NCBI RefSeq assembly: GCF_000315625.1
Contig: NW_005434623.1
Span: 481,369 to 521,553 of the forward strand
DNA from: Guillardia theta CCMP2712
Taxonomy: Eukaryota; Cryptophyceae; Pyrenomonadales; Geminigeraceae
DNA: 40,185 nt
Direction: 5' to 3'
Below the pieces are notes generated by a model. The model searched no databases and had not been told where the DNA came from. It saw only the letters and a list, made by a program, of their open reading frames with translations. Below are positions 1 through 10,538 of this stretch, piece after piece (within the stretch, counting starts at the first letter, position 1; each line of letters begins with the position of its first letter). The translations under genes were made by a program, and so were the position numbers.

Positions 1-139
<139 letters not shown>

Positions 140-211
140 GAGGAGGAGGAGATGCAGGGAACGAAGGCATACGCTATTCAGGAACAATTTAAGTGAGGAG
201 GGGTGGCTCTT

Positions 212-1031
212 TTACTTCTTCCTCCTATCAGCAGACCCTTGAGGGGTCGCGCGCTCCTCCACTCTCATCCTCCACGCGCCTCCTCCTCTCGGATGCTCAA
301 GTAGAATCGCCTTCAACTCCTCGCGCATCCACTCCTGAAGGTTCTCACGAGTGAACGACCCCAGCACCTCCAAAAGCTACAGGGAGATCTGCAACAAGTT
401 GCAGGAGGAGGAGGAGGAGGAGGAGGAGTACACTACCCACCACAAAGGAAGCGGGTTCACTTACCTGGCTTGTCGATTCTTTTGCCGCAGCAGGTTTGAC
501 ATTGTCCCTGACCTTTGCTGTCGTCCTACTCCAGACCTGTCACCTTCGCCACAAGCCCTGCAGACTCACCGTGACGAGGGCCGAGCAGGATGAGAAGCCT
601 CGCCTGAAGCACGTGAGGGAGGAAGAGGAAGAAAACACGTCACTTCTTCTGATCCTTGATCGTGCAAGAGGACTGCTGTCAACTCTCTTGAGGCGTTCCT
701 GGCACCTTCATCACTCATAGCATCTCTCTCAGCACTCACCTTGTCCAGCAGGTAGTCGCCGGCATGCAACGACACGTGGCTCGAAGCCTGGCACAGCGCG
801 TAAGAGCCTGACAACCTGCCGTCCCGTCCTCACCTTGCTCCACACATGCTCTGCCAGCCTGGCGTAAGAGGAGTTCATCGGATTCATGGGCATGTTGAAG
901 AGCTTCAGGCGCTGCGTCCTCCACCCTGACCTTCTGTACCACCTGCCTCCCTTGAGACGCCTGAGTGGATGGCTGCTGCCGTACCTATACGAGTCTTCCT
1001 CCTCGTTAAAGCTTGAGAACGTTGTGCGCGT
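212..1031 (-). CDS. Multi-exon gene of unknown function, mostly helical
   Basis: I do not recognise this protein. On the minus strand phase-compatible exons lie at about 834-925, 740-807, 570-603, 465-478 and 212-376, flanked by GT-AG sites (strong GTGAGT donors after 740 and 570). The last exon reads LLEVLGSFTRENLQEWMREE and ends in a basic tail and a TAA stop at 212-214. The middle exons contain EALQHAHESDELLLRQAGRA and SYALCQASSHVSLHAGDYLL. The style is amphipathic-helical, as in HEAT/ARM or TPR proteins, but no diagnostic motif is visible. A further exon at about 987-1031 (SSFNEEEDSY) has a good acceptor but its phase does not join cleanly, so the 5' end is unresolved. The exon at 465-478 is only 14 nt and the intron at 808-833 only 26 nt. 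Each exon is too short to stand out alone; the case rests on phase continuity to a clean stop. Confidence 0.5.
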
Positions 1032-1079
1032 CTAAAATCAGCAAATCATCATCAGCACCATCTTCTTCAACGTCACCAG

Positions 1080-1213
<134 letters not shown>

Positions 1214-1229
1214 CAGCAGCATCACATGC

Positions 1230-1447
1230 TCATCTTTGTAAATGTGTATCAGGTCGCTCTAAGATCATCATCGTCTGTTTACCAAGTCCAATGAGCTCAT
1301 TGGCTTCCTTGTGAGCTGCTGAGGCTTTCTGGTCGAGATGAGTGAGAGGAAGCAGCAGGAAGAAATGAAGCAGCAGGAGCATAGCAGGCGCGGGAGCTGA
1401 GGCAGCGATAGGAGCAGCGAGGCAGGGGCAGGGGCAGAGGCAGCGAT

Positions 1448-1525
<78 letters not shown>

Positions 1526-1700
1526 GGGAGCGGGAGCAGGCGCAGGCGCAGGCGCAGGCGCAGGAGCAGGAGCGGGAGCGGGAGCAGGAGCAGGAGCAGG
1601 AGCAGGAGCGGACTTGTCTTGCTGGACTTGGTCGTCTGAGAAGTCAAAGTGAAGCTTGAAAGGAGATGAGCCGAAGTCTTGAGCGTCGATGAGAATGTTG
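1230..1700 (-). CDS. Probable 3' exons of an unknown minus-strand gene
   Basis: Two exon-like blocks join in phase 0. One at about 1640-1700 reads AVNILIDAQDFGSSPFKLHF and onward. The other, 1230-1307, reads EANELIGLGKQTMMILERP and ends at a TGA (1230-1232). The intervening stretch (about 1308-1640) is a GAGCAG-type hexanucleotide array with a plausible acceptor (CACAAG) and a weak GTCCAG donor. No family is recognised. Upstream exons around 1740-1990 are possible (for example a segment with CMCDFWRRPALTTMIDQAKL-type sequence in one frame), but I could not chain them. The call is tentative and the gene may extend to about 2 kb. Confidence 0.3.
1451..1612. repeat. (GGAGCA)n hexanucleotide array
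   Basis: Imperfect GGAGCA/GGAGCG/GGCGCA hexamers over about 160 bp, probably inside an intron of the weak minus-strand gene. The same hexamer family recurs in introns at 26383-26530 and 39920-40032. The long Pro-Ala and poly-Leu frames here are artefacts of it. Confidence 0.95.
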
Positions 1701-1742
1701 ACAGCCTGACGAGGAGAATCTCTTGTAGAATGCTGCAACCAG

Positions 1743-2608
1743 TCAAGATGTCAAGCTCGTCCTCTCAGTGTGAGATGACAAGCACAGACACAGACAAAGA
1801 CAGACACGAAGAAACGCTCTCACGCTATGCGATGGCGAAGCTTGGCTTGATCGATCATCGTCGTCAATGCTGGTCTCCTCCAGAAGTCGCACATCAGGCA
1901 CTCTCGCGTGGATCGAGGCGACCGATGGTGCATGCGTTGCCTCGCGCTCTCTGCTTGCTCCCTTCATGCCGAGCGAAGGCGGCTCAGTCTCCCACCATGC
2001 GGGGCAGGAGGGACGAGAGGGGACTGGGCAGACGCAGGAGGATCAGCAAGGCGAAAGAGAAGAGCAGGAAGGGAGGGGGGGACGGTGGGGAAGCAGGAGG
2101 GGAAGAGGGGGGGGGGGAGAGCAGGAGGGAAGGAGGGGGGGAGAAGTAGCGGGGGAGGGCAGAAGGGATTCCAGGCCCTACCAGTAAAAGGGAACCCTAA
2201 AGCTGAACTCTGAGACGGGGAAATATTGGGGGATGGGGGGTGAAGGAGGAGGAGGAGGAGGAAGGAAGAGAGGGAAGGAGCATGATGAGGTAGAGAAAGC
2301 TCACAAGGTGAACCGTCAAACAAGTGAGGGATGAAAACAATCAGAAGTGAAGTGACAGACGTTACGAGGACGAGAGGTGGTGGAGACAACGCTTTGATCA
2401 TGACCACGTTGATGGACAAGAAAGGTTTGAGAAGGAGGAGGGAGATGACAACAATGGAAGATGAAGAGAGCAGGAAGATGGAGAAATGATGAGAGATTGT
2501 GCTCAACAAACTGAGTGACGAGTCTGCTAGGGGCTTGAAGTAAAAGCTTTAGTTACGAGAAACAGGGCTGTACATGTCGTGCCCTCCTTTTCTATCTGCT
2601 AGTCTCTT
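1743..2608. other. Stretch without a supported gene (1.74-2.6 kb)
   Basis: The stretch is G/A-rich (GGAGG, GGGGGAG runs at 2060-2290) with long but low-complexity open frames on both strands. I see no recognisable domain and no chain of exons with consistent phase. It could hold 5' exons of the weak gene that ends at 1230, or regulatory sequence. Confidence 0.4.
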
Positions 2609-4583
2609 CTATCTGCTTTTCTTGCTCCGCTTGACGCCTGCTGGCGGACAGTAAGGGCAGAAGGGGCAGCAAGAAAAGCTTCTGCTTACCTTGCTTCTTC
2701 CACTTGGGCGTCTTCTGGCCCTGCTGCTTCTTGAGAGCTTTCCTTCCCTTCTGCTTGAAGTCTTGCTGCAGCTCCGAAAACTAGCAAGGGTCAGCCTCGC
2801 ACCTCCTCCCTCCTCCTCGTCTTCACCTTCCGCTTCAAGTACGGGTTGAGGCGCTCGTCGCTCAGAATCTCCTCCGCTAGATTGGGCCTGGCAGAGGTTG
2901 AGTTGCTCTTCGATGCCTGAAGACAGGAAGCGAGAAGATGGATGGGGGAGGGAGAGCAGCAGCACAAGCAGCGGCAGGACACCTTTGCTCTTTCCTCTTT
3001 AGCCTCGACGAGTAGAACTCAGCAGAGGTGCTCATCACGGTTCCAACCTGCAGCAACAAATCAAATCAAATCAAATCAAATCAAATCAAATCATGAATTC
3101 TCCTCTGGTGGCCTCTTCTTGCTTTCTCTCCTTGTTTTCTGACTTCCTTCTCTCTTGCTCTTCCTCTCGTCTCCACACCTGGAACAACTTGGGCGTGTTT
3201 TGAGGTTTTCTTTCTTCTTTGCGGTAGTGGCGCTTGGGGTCGATGGCATGCCTGGGGTGTTTGAGCTTAGAAGAGACAAGACGTCGATGGCATGCGCGAG
3301 CAGCAGTGCAAAGCAACAAACCTGTTGGCAATGAGCGCGATGGTATACTTGGCATCTCGATCAAGAGGAGAATTCTTCATGCCTGCAAGCAGCTCAACTT
3401 ATTCTCACTCTCACTCGCTTCCTCTCCTTCCGACACCTCAGACTCTCTCCTCCTTCCCTTTCCTCCACGCGCCCCTCTGTCTAGTTCATTCTCTCCTCTC
3501 TCACCGAACCAATCTTTTTCTCGCTTCGTCTCAGCGTCAGGTCTGTTTTTTTCTCGCATTCGCTCCTTCTCCACCTGCGGACTCATCAGCATCACTCCCT
3601 CTCATCAGCATCATTCTCTCTCAGCGTGGCTTACCGTCAACTTCTTGTCGATTCCTATCAGCTTGCTCTTGCTTGTCAATGTCTCCGCGAGGCTGCAGGA
3701 AGCGTGAGGTCGCCAGCCCTCGCAACGGCTGCTCTCACTCTTCGCCTCTCCTGCTGCTCACGTTCCCTCCCTGCAAACGCTGCATAAGGCCAGCAAGGCG
3801 CAAGGCAAGTCAGACCAGGTGGGTTGAGAGGCTCGTTGCCAGCTGTCGCTTCTTCTTCTTCTCCTTCACCCTCTCAGACTCTCATAGCAAGTGCTACAGC
3901 AGCACCTTGTCGCCTAACAGCCCCGCTAGATTCTTCTTGAGGAGAGACCCTAGAGTCTTCCTCTCTCCTCCTGCCTGCCTGTCTCCAGCCTTGATTGCTT
4001 TCTTGCTGAAGAGCGATAGCCCCGAAAAGATGTTCTACAGCAAGCAATCAGGCATCTAATCGTTTCATGGGCAACTGACCGAGTCCTCGAGCTTCGTGTC
4101 CTCCGCATCCTCCCCGCTCTTCTCTGCCTCCGATGACTCTGACTTGGTGTCTTCCTCGTGCTGTGAGGCTGCACTGCTCTCGACTTTGCTGGGAAGGACT
4201 CGAGGTGTTGTATGTATCTTCTCCTTCTCGATGCCTTCAGCATTCCTGCTACCTGCTGGTGTGTCGGCGTCTCTGTCTTGCTTTGCTTGCGATGCTGCAT
4301 CTGCCTCTGCCTCCTCCTCTCGCGCTTGCCCCTGCGTTTGCGCTTGTCTTGATTTCACCTGAAACTCAACAATGCGAGCAACTAGATCAGCTTTGAGCCC
4401 CGAAGATGTGATGCCAAGTGCGATGCAATCTTTCTTCAGCTCATCTTTCACTTTGGCTGAGAGCTCTTTCTGCAACCTCTTGGTGAATGCCTCATCATCA
4501 TCCTGCCTGTTTTGTCCCTCCCCTCCTTCAACGTCATTATTGGCTTCCTTGCCCTTAACCTTTCGCGCCTGATGAGCTCTAGA
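2609..4583 (-). CDS. SAP-domain/Fcf2 (DNTTIP2-like) pre-rRNA processing protein
   Basis: Fcf2/DNTTIP2 proteins are nucleolar factors of the small-subunit processome needed for early 18S pre-rRNA cleavages. The Fcf2 core is spread over minus-strand exons: KREKDWFGM across a phase-1 splice; MKNSPLDRDAKYTIALIANR; HAIDPKRHYRKEERK ending at 3179 (exon 3179-3251); VGTVMSTSAEFYSSRLKRKE (2983-3047); then PNLAEEILSDERLNPYLKRK and a Lys-rich tail ending KRSKKSR at the TAG at 2609-2611. DPKRHYRK, the FQVGTV-type block and the EFYSSR block are the family's signature. The first exon, 4080-4583, carries a SAP motif (ELKKDCIALGITSSGLKADL) followed by an acidic Glu/Ser-rich stretch. It joins in phase 0 to 3906-4034 (LFSKKAIKAGDRQAGERKTL). 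Exon joins between about 3640 and 3900 and at 2916-2983 are ambiguous. The start codon is not fixed; an ATG directly abutting a GTGAGG donor at 4722-4724 is a candidate. SAP domains bind DNA and are not part of the usual family description. Confidence 0.85.
3056..3092. repeat. (AAATC)n pentanucleotide repeat
   Basis: Seven or more AAATC units sit inside the intron between two Fcf2-domain exons (3047 and 3179). Confidence 0.95.
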
Positions 4584-4638
4584 CTGTTAAATTGATGTCA
4601 GAGGAGCAAGAATAGAATCTCTACGCTGCCTCTCCTCC

Positions 4639-4720
4639 ATGCATCTATCTATCTATCTATCTATCTATTCATCCCTCCCCCTCCCCCTCTCCCTCTCCCT
4701 CTCCCTCTCCCTCTCCCTCA
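4639..4720. repeat. (ATCT)n followed by (CTCCCT)n
   Basis: A short ATCT tetramer run passes into CTCCCT/CCCTCT hexamers. The array lies in the probable first intron or upstream region of the SAP/Fcf2 gene. Just beyond, 4744-4800 carries three imperfect copies of a unit of roughly 20 bp around GATTGGCCCTCGTCCCCTCA. Confidence 0.9.
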
Positions 4721-4891
4721 CCATTTTACGAATTTGTCTTCACGTGCCCTCAGGATTGGCCCTCGTCCCCTCAAGATTGGCCCTCGTCCCCTCATCCACT
4801 GGTCCCCTCGTCCCCACCATTGCCCGCATCGACATGGCTGGGAAACGCGAGGACCTGGTAGGATGAAAGCGTCGGAAGAGGGGCGGCGACG

Positions 4892-5904
4892 ATGGCGCAA
4901 GATGTTGGAGGAGAGCAGCAGGTGATTGTCGACATGTCAATGACCAGCTCAAGCTGAGCTACCAGGTCTCTGGATTCCCTCCATGATCGAACGAGAAAGA
5001 TATGGACCATAGTGGGAGTCGGGGTCTTGTACCTTCTATTCAAGGTTCGGATCTTGCTGCTAACGGATCATGCACGTGTGATGACAGAGTCTCATGTTGC
5101 AGCTCAGTCGAAGTAGTGGGAGAAGTGAATTCGTGGGCAGGATCGTGCTTATTGGGACGATCATCCTTGTGTTCAAGTGAGTTGCGAGCTGGTCTCTGGT
5201 AACACTGATGTCTCTGCACCTGTCGCAGCTTGAGCAAGAAAACTTCGAGCGGCAAGGGTGGGGGGGGGATAAGCTATGGCTCAATCGGGACATCGAGACG
5301 AAGAAGCTATCGGCAGCGAATGAGGAGAGGGATACGAGAATTTTATTACAAGCTGTTTGGTTCAGTAGTTGAGGTGGACTGCTCTAGGACTGACTTCAAA
5401 CTTCGTGGAATGAAACAAGGAAGGGAGAAGGGGAGAGAGAGAACAAGTGAGAGGGGGACGCGGGAAAGTGGGGGGAGAGACATCAAGAGCAGCAGTTCAG
5501 GTGGTTTCGTAAGTGACCGACGGCAAGCAGGGAAGCCCCTTGCCTCCTCGCTCATCCAGGAGATGCAGGACTCAGCCAAGAAGATTACGCAAGAGCTTCG
5601 AGACTCGTCGCCCGCTGCTAAACCATGGCTGGCTGCTACATCGAACCAACAAACGATCGAGTGTTTGGAAAGGAAGGAACAATTACTGGACGCCAAGATG
5701 GAAGACATGCGCAGACTGTTACGGATAGGTAAGGAGTGCGCAAGAGAAATAAGAGGGAAGAGGGCACAAGCGAGACTCTGTTCTGTTTCCTCTACTTCTT
5801 CCTAATCTGTTCATGCAGACGCGCAACAGATTGTCAGCTTCCGCGATGACTTCACAAGCAAGCGCGAGCAAGAAAGACAATCGTCATCTACGGACACTGC
5901 CTGA
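4892..5904 (+). CDS. Hypothetical protein: N-terminal membrane helices, C-terminal coiled coil
   Basis: No family is recognised. An exon around 4963-5050 encodes SLDSLHDRTRKIWTIVGVGV followed by a hydrophobic segment (LYLLF). A second exon (5101 to about 5179, after a GCAG acceptor) gives a second hydrophobic helix, VGRIVLIGTIILVF. After a GTGAGT intron the frame stays open from 5229 to 5728: a basic, Gly/Ser-rich part, then a helical part (LIQEMQDSAKKITQELRDSS, CLERKEQLLDAKMEDMRRLL). A phase-1 intron (GTAAGG...TGCAG, 5729-5819) leads to the last exon, DAQQIVSFRDDFTSKREQER, ending in TGA at 5902-5904. The start is uncertain. ATG 4892 is in the same frame as the first membrane exon, but a TGA separates them unless an intron of about 30 nt is removed. 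The 3' end faces the cornichon gene about 150 bp away. Confidence 0.6.
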
Positions 5905-6055
5905 CATGACTGAGCATGTTGTGCTGCCGCTCATGATGTCACTCGACAACGTTGCAGTTGAAAGAGGTGCATGCAGTCAGGTGCTTGTTTGATTCGAATT
6001 AAAATTAGATGAGAAGGGAAGGAGAACTCTAAAAAGTCACCGCTGACCTCAAACC

Positions 6056-6499
6056 TCACTTTGCCTTCATCTTGCTGGCGTTGATAATCGACAAGATGAG
6101 CATCGTCAGGTAGACTACGAACCAGGCGGCATGGTAGAAGATGCCAAGCAAGATTGATTTCTTGATGCTTGACTTAAAATCCGCATGGAACACTCGAGAA
6201 GCATCCACTCGCCACTTGCCGGCCGTGTAGTTTGACAGCTGGTATGCGAGGTAGGGAACGTTGAGCAGCAGCAGCACCCACTGCCAGTCCAACATCAGCC
6301 ACAGCATGCTTGCCCCCAGCACCATGAGCTCCATCGGATAGATTCTGTTCATGTCTCGCGCAAAGTCAGTCGGGTTCAAGAAGTCGCCCTCGAGCTCGGC
6401 GACCTTGAGCTGCTTCCAGGACTGCAGCAAGATCTGACTCACGTTGCACACAAAGGTGATGAGCTTAGCCCACGCGTCCCAGGAGGAAAGAAACACCAT
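6056..6499 (-). CDS. Cornichon-family ER cargo receptor (CNIH/Erv14-like)
   Basis: Cornichon/Erv14 proteins are small three- to four-helix membrane proteins that load transmembrane cargo into COPII vesicles at the ER. From ATG 6499 this reads as a single exon of 147 residues, a normal family length. The family signature lies near residues 25-55: QLKVAELEGDFLNPTDFARD (compare the D-L-E-x-D-x-x-N-P motif), then RIYPMELMVLG and a tryptophan-rich helix (LWLMLDWQWVLLLL). Then comes the N-V-P-Y-L-AYQ motif, a conserved block of the family, followed by a cytosolic/lumenal loop and a last helix (AAWFVVYLTMLILSIINA). The C-terminus is short and basic. The first helix (LSSWDAWAKLITFVCNVSQI) is less hydrophobic than usual, so an upstream exon replacing it cannot be excluded. 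An 11-bp tandem repeat lies immediately upstream. Confidence 0.93.
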   Translation of the reverse strand: MVFLSSWDAWAKLITFVCNVSQILLQSWKQLKVAELEGDFLNPTDFARDMNRIYPMELMVLGASMLWLMLDWQWVLLLLNVPYLAYQLSNYTAGKWRVDASRVFHADFKSSIKKSILLGIFYHAAWFVVYLTMLILSIINASKMKAK

Positions 6500-6504
6500 G
6501 AGCT

Positions 6505-6610
6505 CAGACAAGGACAAGACCAGGACAAGACCAGGACAAGACCAGGACAAGACCAGGACAAGACCAGGACAAGGCTCGGAGAAGGCTCGGGGAAGGCTCG
6601 GAGAAGGTGG
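6505..6610. repeat. 11-bp tandem repeat (GACAAGACCAG)n and GAAGGCTCGG units
   Basis: About six copies of GACAAGACCAG (11 bp) are followed by three copies of GGAGAAGGCTC-type units. The array lies within a few bases upstream of the cornichon start codon, in its 5' UTR or promoter side, and opens a Leu/Ser/Val-rich frame that inflates the apparent ORF. Confidence 0.92.
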
Positions 6611-6903
6611 GGCAGCAGGCAGGCAGGAGAAGGGATGTGCGTGCCAAAGGCCGACAATAGCCAAGGGTCCAACCCGCCTCAGAGTTTTTGAAGGATACCC
6701 ACAAGCAGACCCACAAGTGAATAATAGCAAGCAGTGAGTTATTCAAATTTACTGTCTTTGAGTTGAAAATAAGATCAGCAGTGAGGTGGGCTTGCTTTCA
6801 CGCTGAACATGTCCAATGCGCCTCGTGGTTGGGTGAGGGAAAGGGGCGAGGGGGAAGAGGAGGAGGGAGGGAGGTAAGAGAGCTGTACCAGGTGCGGGGG
6901 ATG

Positions 6904-7041
6904 GAGACGGTGATGACGATGAAGCCACAGAGAGGAGAAGCACGGCGATGAGACGGTGATGAAGATGAAGCCACAGAGAGGAGAAGCACGGCGATGAGAC
7001 GGTGATGAAGATGAAGCCACAGAGAGGAGAAGCACGGCGAT
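6904..7041. repeat. 46-bp tandem repeat, three units, abutting a start codon
   Basis: Units starting at 6904, 6950 and 6996 repeat GAGACGGTGATGAAGATGAA... with nearly no change. Each unit ends in CGGCGATGAGA. At the end of the third unit the same ATGAGA is the start codon of the Sel1-repeat gene (7040). Confidence 0.93.
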
Positions 7042-10000
7042 GAGATCGCTCACGCTCCCTTGCCTCCTGGTCGCACTCATTCTCGTGCTCCCTGTTGGAG
7101 CTCGGTGCTGCTCCTACAGTGAGATAGGGCAACTGCCTGCACCTGCTTGTCGATCCACGTGTGATGTCTCTCTCTTCCTTCGGCGTCTGCAAGTATCACG
7201 CATTCGAGTGGCAGAACTGCGCGGGGGTCAGGAAGTGAGTGGCGAGAAGAGGAGGCAGGTAGAGAGTAGACCCGTCAAGGACAGGAAGAGCCATGCTTCC
7301 GTCAAGAAACCTCTCAAGAACCTTCGATTGCAAGGTGACACATACCTGCACATCACTGCTTGCTGCATGAGGATGACATTGCCATGACAGCTCTGTTTCA
7401 CGCCGCACGCAATGGCAACGCAACAGCGCAGTATGAGCTGGGGATGCTTCAGATCCAGTGGCTGGAGAGGACCAGGCCTGAGAGTCGCTCCATCGTCTGT
7501 GCGAGAGCCGTCAAGTGGGTTCAACGAGCAGCGGAGGGAGGCTGCATGGCGGCAGAGGAGACCTTGGCTTTGTGGACACTAGAAGGAAGCCATGGAGTGC
7601 CGAAGAATCAACGTGCGAGCACCTCGTGCTGTCTTGCTTCTCTTACCCTGACTGTGAGCAGGGAAAGGATTTGAGCATATGCTCGCGTTGGCTCACAGGG
7701 GTTCCTTTCTCTGCATGCGGAGGGCTGGGTACTGCCTGGACGAGGTGATTCAAGTTCTTTCCTTCCCCGGGTGACCATGGCAGGGCGTCGGCGTCGATCG
7801 AAACCGAACGGAGGGCATCCGGTGGTACCGACGATCTGCCGAAGAGGGAGACGACCCCGCCGCCATGTACAACCTCGGCGTCTGCTACTACTATGGGCAT
7901 GGAGTCCCCAAGAACGTCTCACAGGCACTCCTGCTCGCTCTTAGCGCGTGTGACTGATGGAACAGGCGTGCGAATGGCTGAGAAAGGCAGCGCTGTGGGG
8001 CAGAGACGAGTGGGTGCAGGTGAAGGAGGGAGCGGGAGAGCTGAGAGAGAAGAAACTGAGAGTGAAGGAAGAAACTGAGAGAGAAGGAAGAAAGAAAGCG
8101 ATAGGGAGAATTGAGACAGCAAAAGACCAGCTGGTGCACGATAGCAACAATGACGAGGGCAAGGAGAAGGTGGCAAAGGAAGTAGCAACAGGAGCAGCAG
8201 AAGCAAGAGGAGGAGGTAGTAGTGGCGGTGGTGGTAACGGCAGATCAGGTGAACGAATACGCGAGTCAATTGAAGTCTCTTGGGTACGCGAAGGCTCAGT
8301 TCATGCTCGGCATATGCTACCTGAATGGAGTAAGTGACTTGTCAAGGGGGGGGAGGGAGTTTAAGAGCTCTAGGAGTGACTGAGAGGCAGGAAGGAGTTG
8401 AAGTGGACCACGAGACGGGAATTGAGCTGCTTTCATATGCGGGCGAGCAGAACCACACGGACTCGCTGCATCTGCTAGGAACGTGCTTCTATGAGGTGAG
8501 GGCGATGGAACAGCAGCGATAGCCTCCTCTTCTCTCTCCTGTTCCCTTCCTGATGGAGGAGCAAGGGCCTCGCTCTCGACGAACCCGACTACCTTCAAGC
8601 CTTCACGTGCTGGAGCAAGGCCGCGAGCCTCGGCTGGTTCCTGACACTCCATCCCCATGCTGAGCTGATGAGGATGCAGCCTCAAGTCCAAGCACAGGAT
8701 AGCTATGTGCTACAGCGAAGGCAAAGGAGTCAAGCAAAACGAAAGGAAATGTGCAGCTCTGCTACTAGAGAACGCAGGGTGCGGTTGGAATGAGTCGCTC
8801 AAGGTGAAGGCAGGAGGAGGAGGTGGTGGTGGTGGTGGTGAATGAGCTGATGCCCAGTAGCTTGCAGGCTTGTGCTACATCGAAGCCAAGGGTGTGAAGA
8901 GAGATGAAGAGAAAGGGCTAGACCTCTACATGCAAGCGACTGGAGTGAGCATGGCGCAGGTTTTGGACCTAGCAGAGAGTGACGGCGGTGACGTCGAGTG
9001 TGTGCAGGCTCAGTATGAGATTGGACGGAGGTTCCTCAAGGCAGAAGGATGGCTCAAGACGCCAAACGAAGAGCGAGCTGTGTCATGGCTGGCACGAGCA
9101 GCAGACGAGCAGCACCTGGAGGCCATGGTTCTTCTTGCTCCTCTCCTCATGGACGGTAGCAAGGGAGGTGCAGCGTTAGGCTTGAGGTGCTTCAAGTGCA
9201 GCTCCTCTCCTCACGCCCTCTGACGCTGAGGCAGGAACGTGTCTCGAGGAGTGAGCTTGATAGCTCATGCTGCTGAGAGCGGGCATGCAGGGGCTCAGCT
9301 GGCCTTGGGAGACTATTACCACAAGGGCTTCCATCGCTTCCACAAGGATCTCAACCTGGTGAATGTAGTCTTGTCTCAAAGTGTTTCGCTTCACCTTGCT
9401 CTACCTCGACCCACATCTCCTTGCTGTCCTCCTCCTCTCCAACATCTCACCTCACTTGTACTCCTCTCTCGCTCCCTCTCAAGCCTTCCTACTTTCTCAG
9501 CCTAGCTAAAGTCCAGCTGGCAGGCGACCACGTGGTGGTCGAGGGCAGCGAGTCAAGGGAACGAGGAGGCGAAAGTTGGTCTCGTTGCTGACAGTGCGGG
9601 AGCTGACGGGACGCAGACGAGGCTGGGGAAGCTCTATGCCCGCAAAGGCAACGTGAGTGGCGTTGACCAGACCATTCGGCTGGAAGAGGAGGAAGAGGAC
9701 GAGTACGTCAAGCTTGCCGCGGAGAACGGAGACCCCAAGGCAAGGAAGGAGAGTGACTTGACTCGCTGACGGGTCTTCACGACAGGCTCAGGTCGTGTTT
9801 GCTCGACGGCTACTTGGCAGCCAAGACATGCGAGAAAAGGGGGAGGCGGTGCTGCTGCTACAACGGGCAGCTCTGACAGGAGAAGCTGAAGCGATGTACG
9901 AGTACGGTCGCCTCCACCTCGATGGGAACCTGGTGAGGCCACAACAGATGCATGTTTGCCTATCGTTAACCATGAGGAAGATGCATAGGAGCGCGGAGAC

Positions 10001-10538
10001 AGCATACCGATGGTTGCGGGGAGCCGCTAAGAAAGGGAACACAGATGCGATGTTTGCAGTTTCTCGCATGCTGATGGAGGGGGAGGGGGTGGAGAAGCGA
10101 GAGAGGAGAGGACGTCAGGTATACGTGCAGCTCCTCCTCCCTCTACTCACTTCCTGCAGTGGCTCACAATGGCTGCTAAACGCGGCCATGCCCGCGCCAT
10201 GTTCAACCTCCACCTCCTCCTGCGTGGTGATGGCAGAGGCGACCCACAAGAACTTCGAGAGGTGCCTGAGAGAGGAAGAGGGGGGGGGGGGCAGGGATGG
10301 AAGGATCGGATGACTGACTATGAGACCACCACAGGCGAACGTCTGGCTCGAGCGAGCAGCGAGTGCTGGGCATCCCAAGGCACAGCTCTCTCTTGCTGTC
10401 AACTGGATGCAACAGGAGAACAACAGCACGGGGGGAACGCAAAGCGAGAGGATGCAGGACGCCATCAAGCTCCTTCAGAGCGCAGCAGCAAGCGGATATC
10501 AGCCTGCTCGAGCTCTTCTCATGCGAGCAAGACATTAA
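7040..10538 (+). CDS. Secreted/ER Sel1-like repeat (SLR) protein, about 14-18 exons
   Basis: SLR proteins are TPR-like solenoids; the best known, SEL1L/Hrd3, organises ER-associated degradation. ATG 7040 opens a signal peptide (RSLTLPCLLVALILVLPVGA) before a Cys pair. Repeats with the A-x-x-x-L-G and G-x-x-K/N-A pattern follow in successive exons: ALFHAARNGNATAQYELGML (7386 on); IRWYRRSAEEGDDPAAMYNL with YYYGHGVPKN (about 7793-7918); KSLGYAKAQFMLGICYLNG (8250-8331); SYAGEQNHTDSLHLLGTCFY; AMCYSEGKGVKQNERKCAAL; LCYIEAKGVKRDEEKGLDLY (8871 on); WLARAADEQHLEAMVLLAPL; LIAHAAESGHAGAQLALGDY; LLLQRAALTGEAEAMYEYGR; AYRWLRGAAKKGNTDAMFAV; WLERAASAGHPKAQLSLAVN; LLQSAAASGYQPARALLMRA, then stop at 10538. 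Introns are short GT-AG. The domain at 7200-7350 between signal and repeats is basic and unrecognised. I see no C-terminal membrane helix, unlike SEL1L, so orthology to SEL1L is not claimed. It is divergent to the cornichon gene. Confidence 0.85.

Noticed and set aside
1268-1746. Pro-Ala-rich and poly-Leu ORFs
   Set aside because: They are frames of the hexanucleotide array; only the non-repeat ends look like exons.
6904-7041. CRISPR-like array
   Set aside because: Units are directly contiguous with no spacers, and the genome is eukaryotic.
8317-8691. Minus-strand ORFs across the Sel1-repeat, HEAT and LysM genes
   Set aside because: They lie opposite exons with clear family motifs and have no recognisable content of their own.
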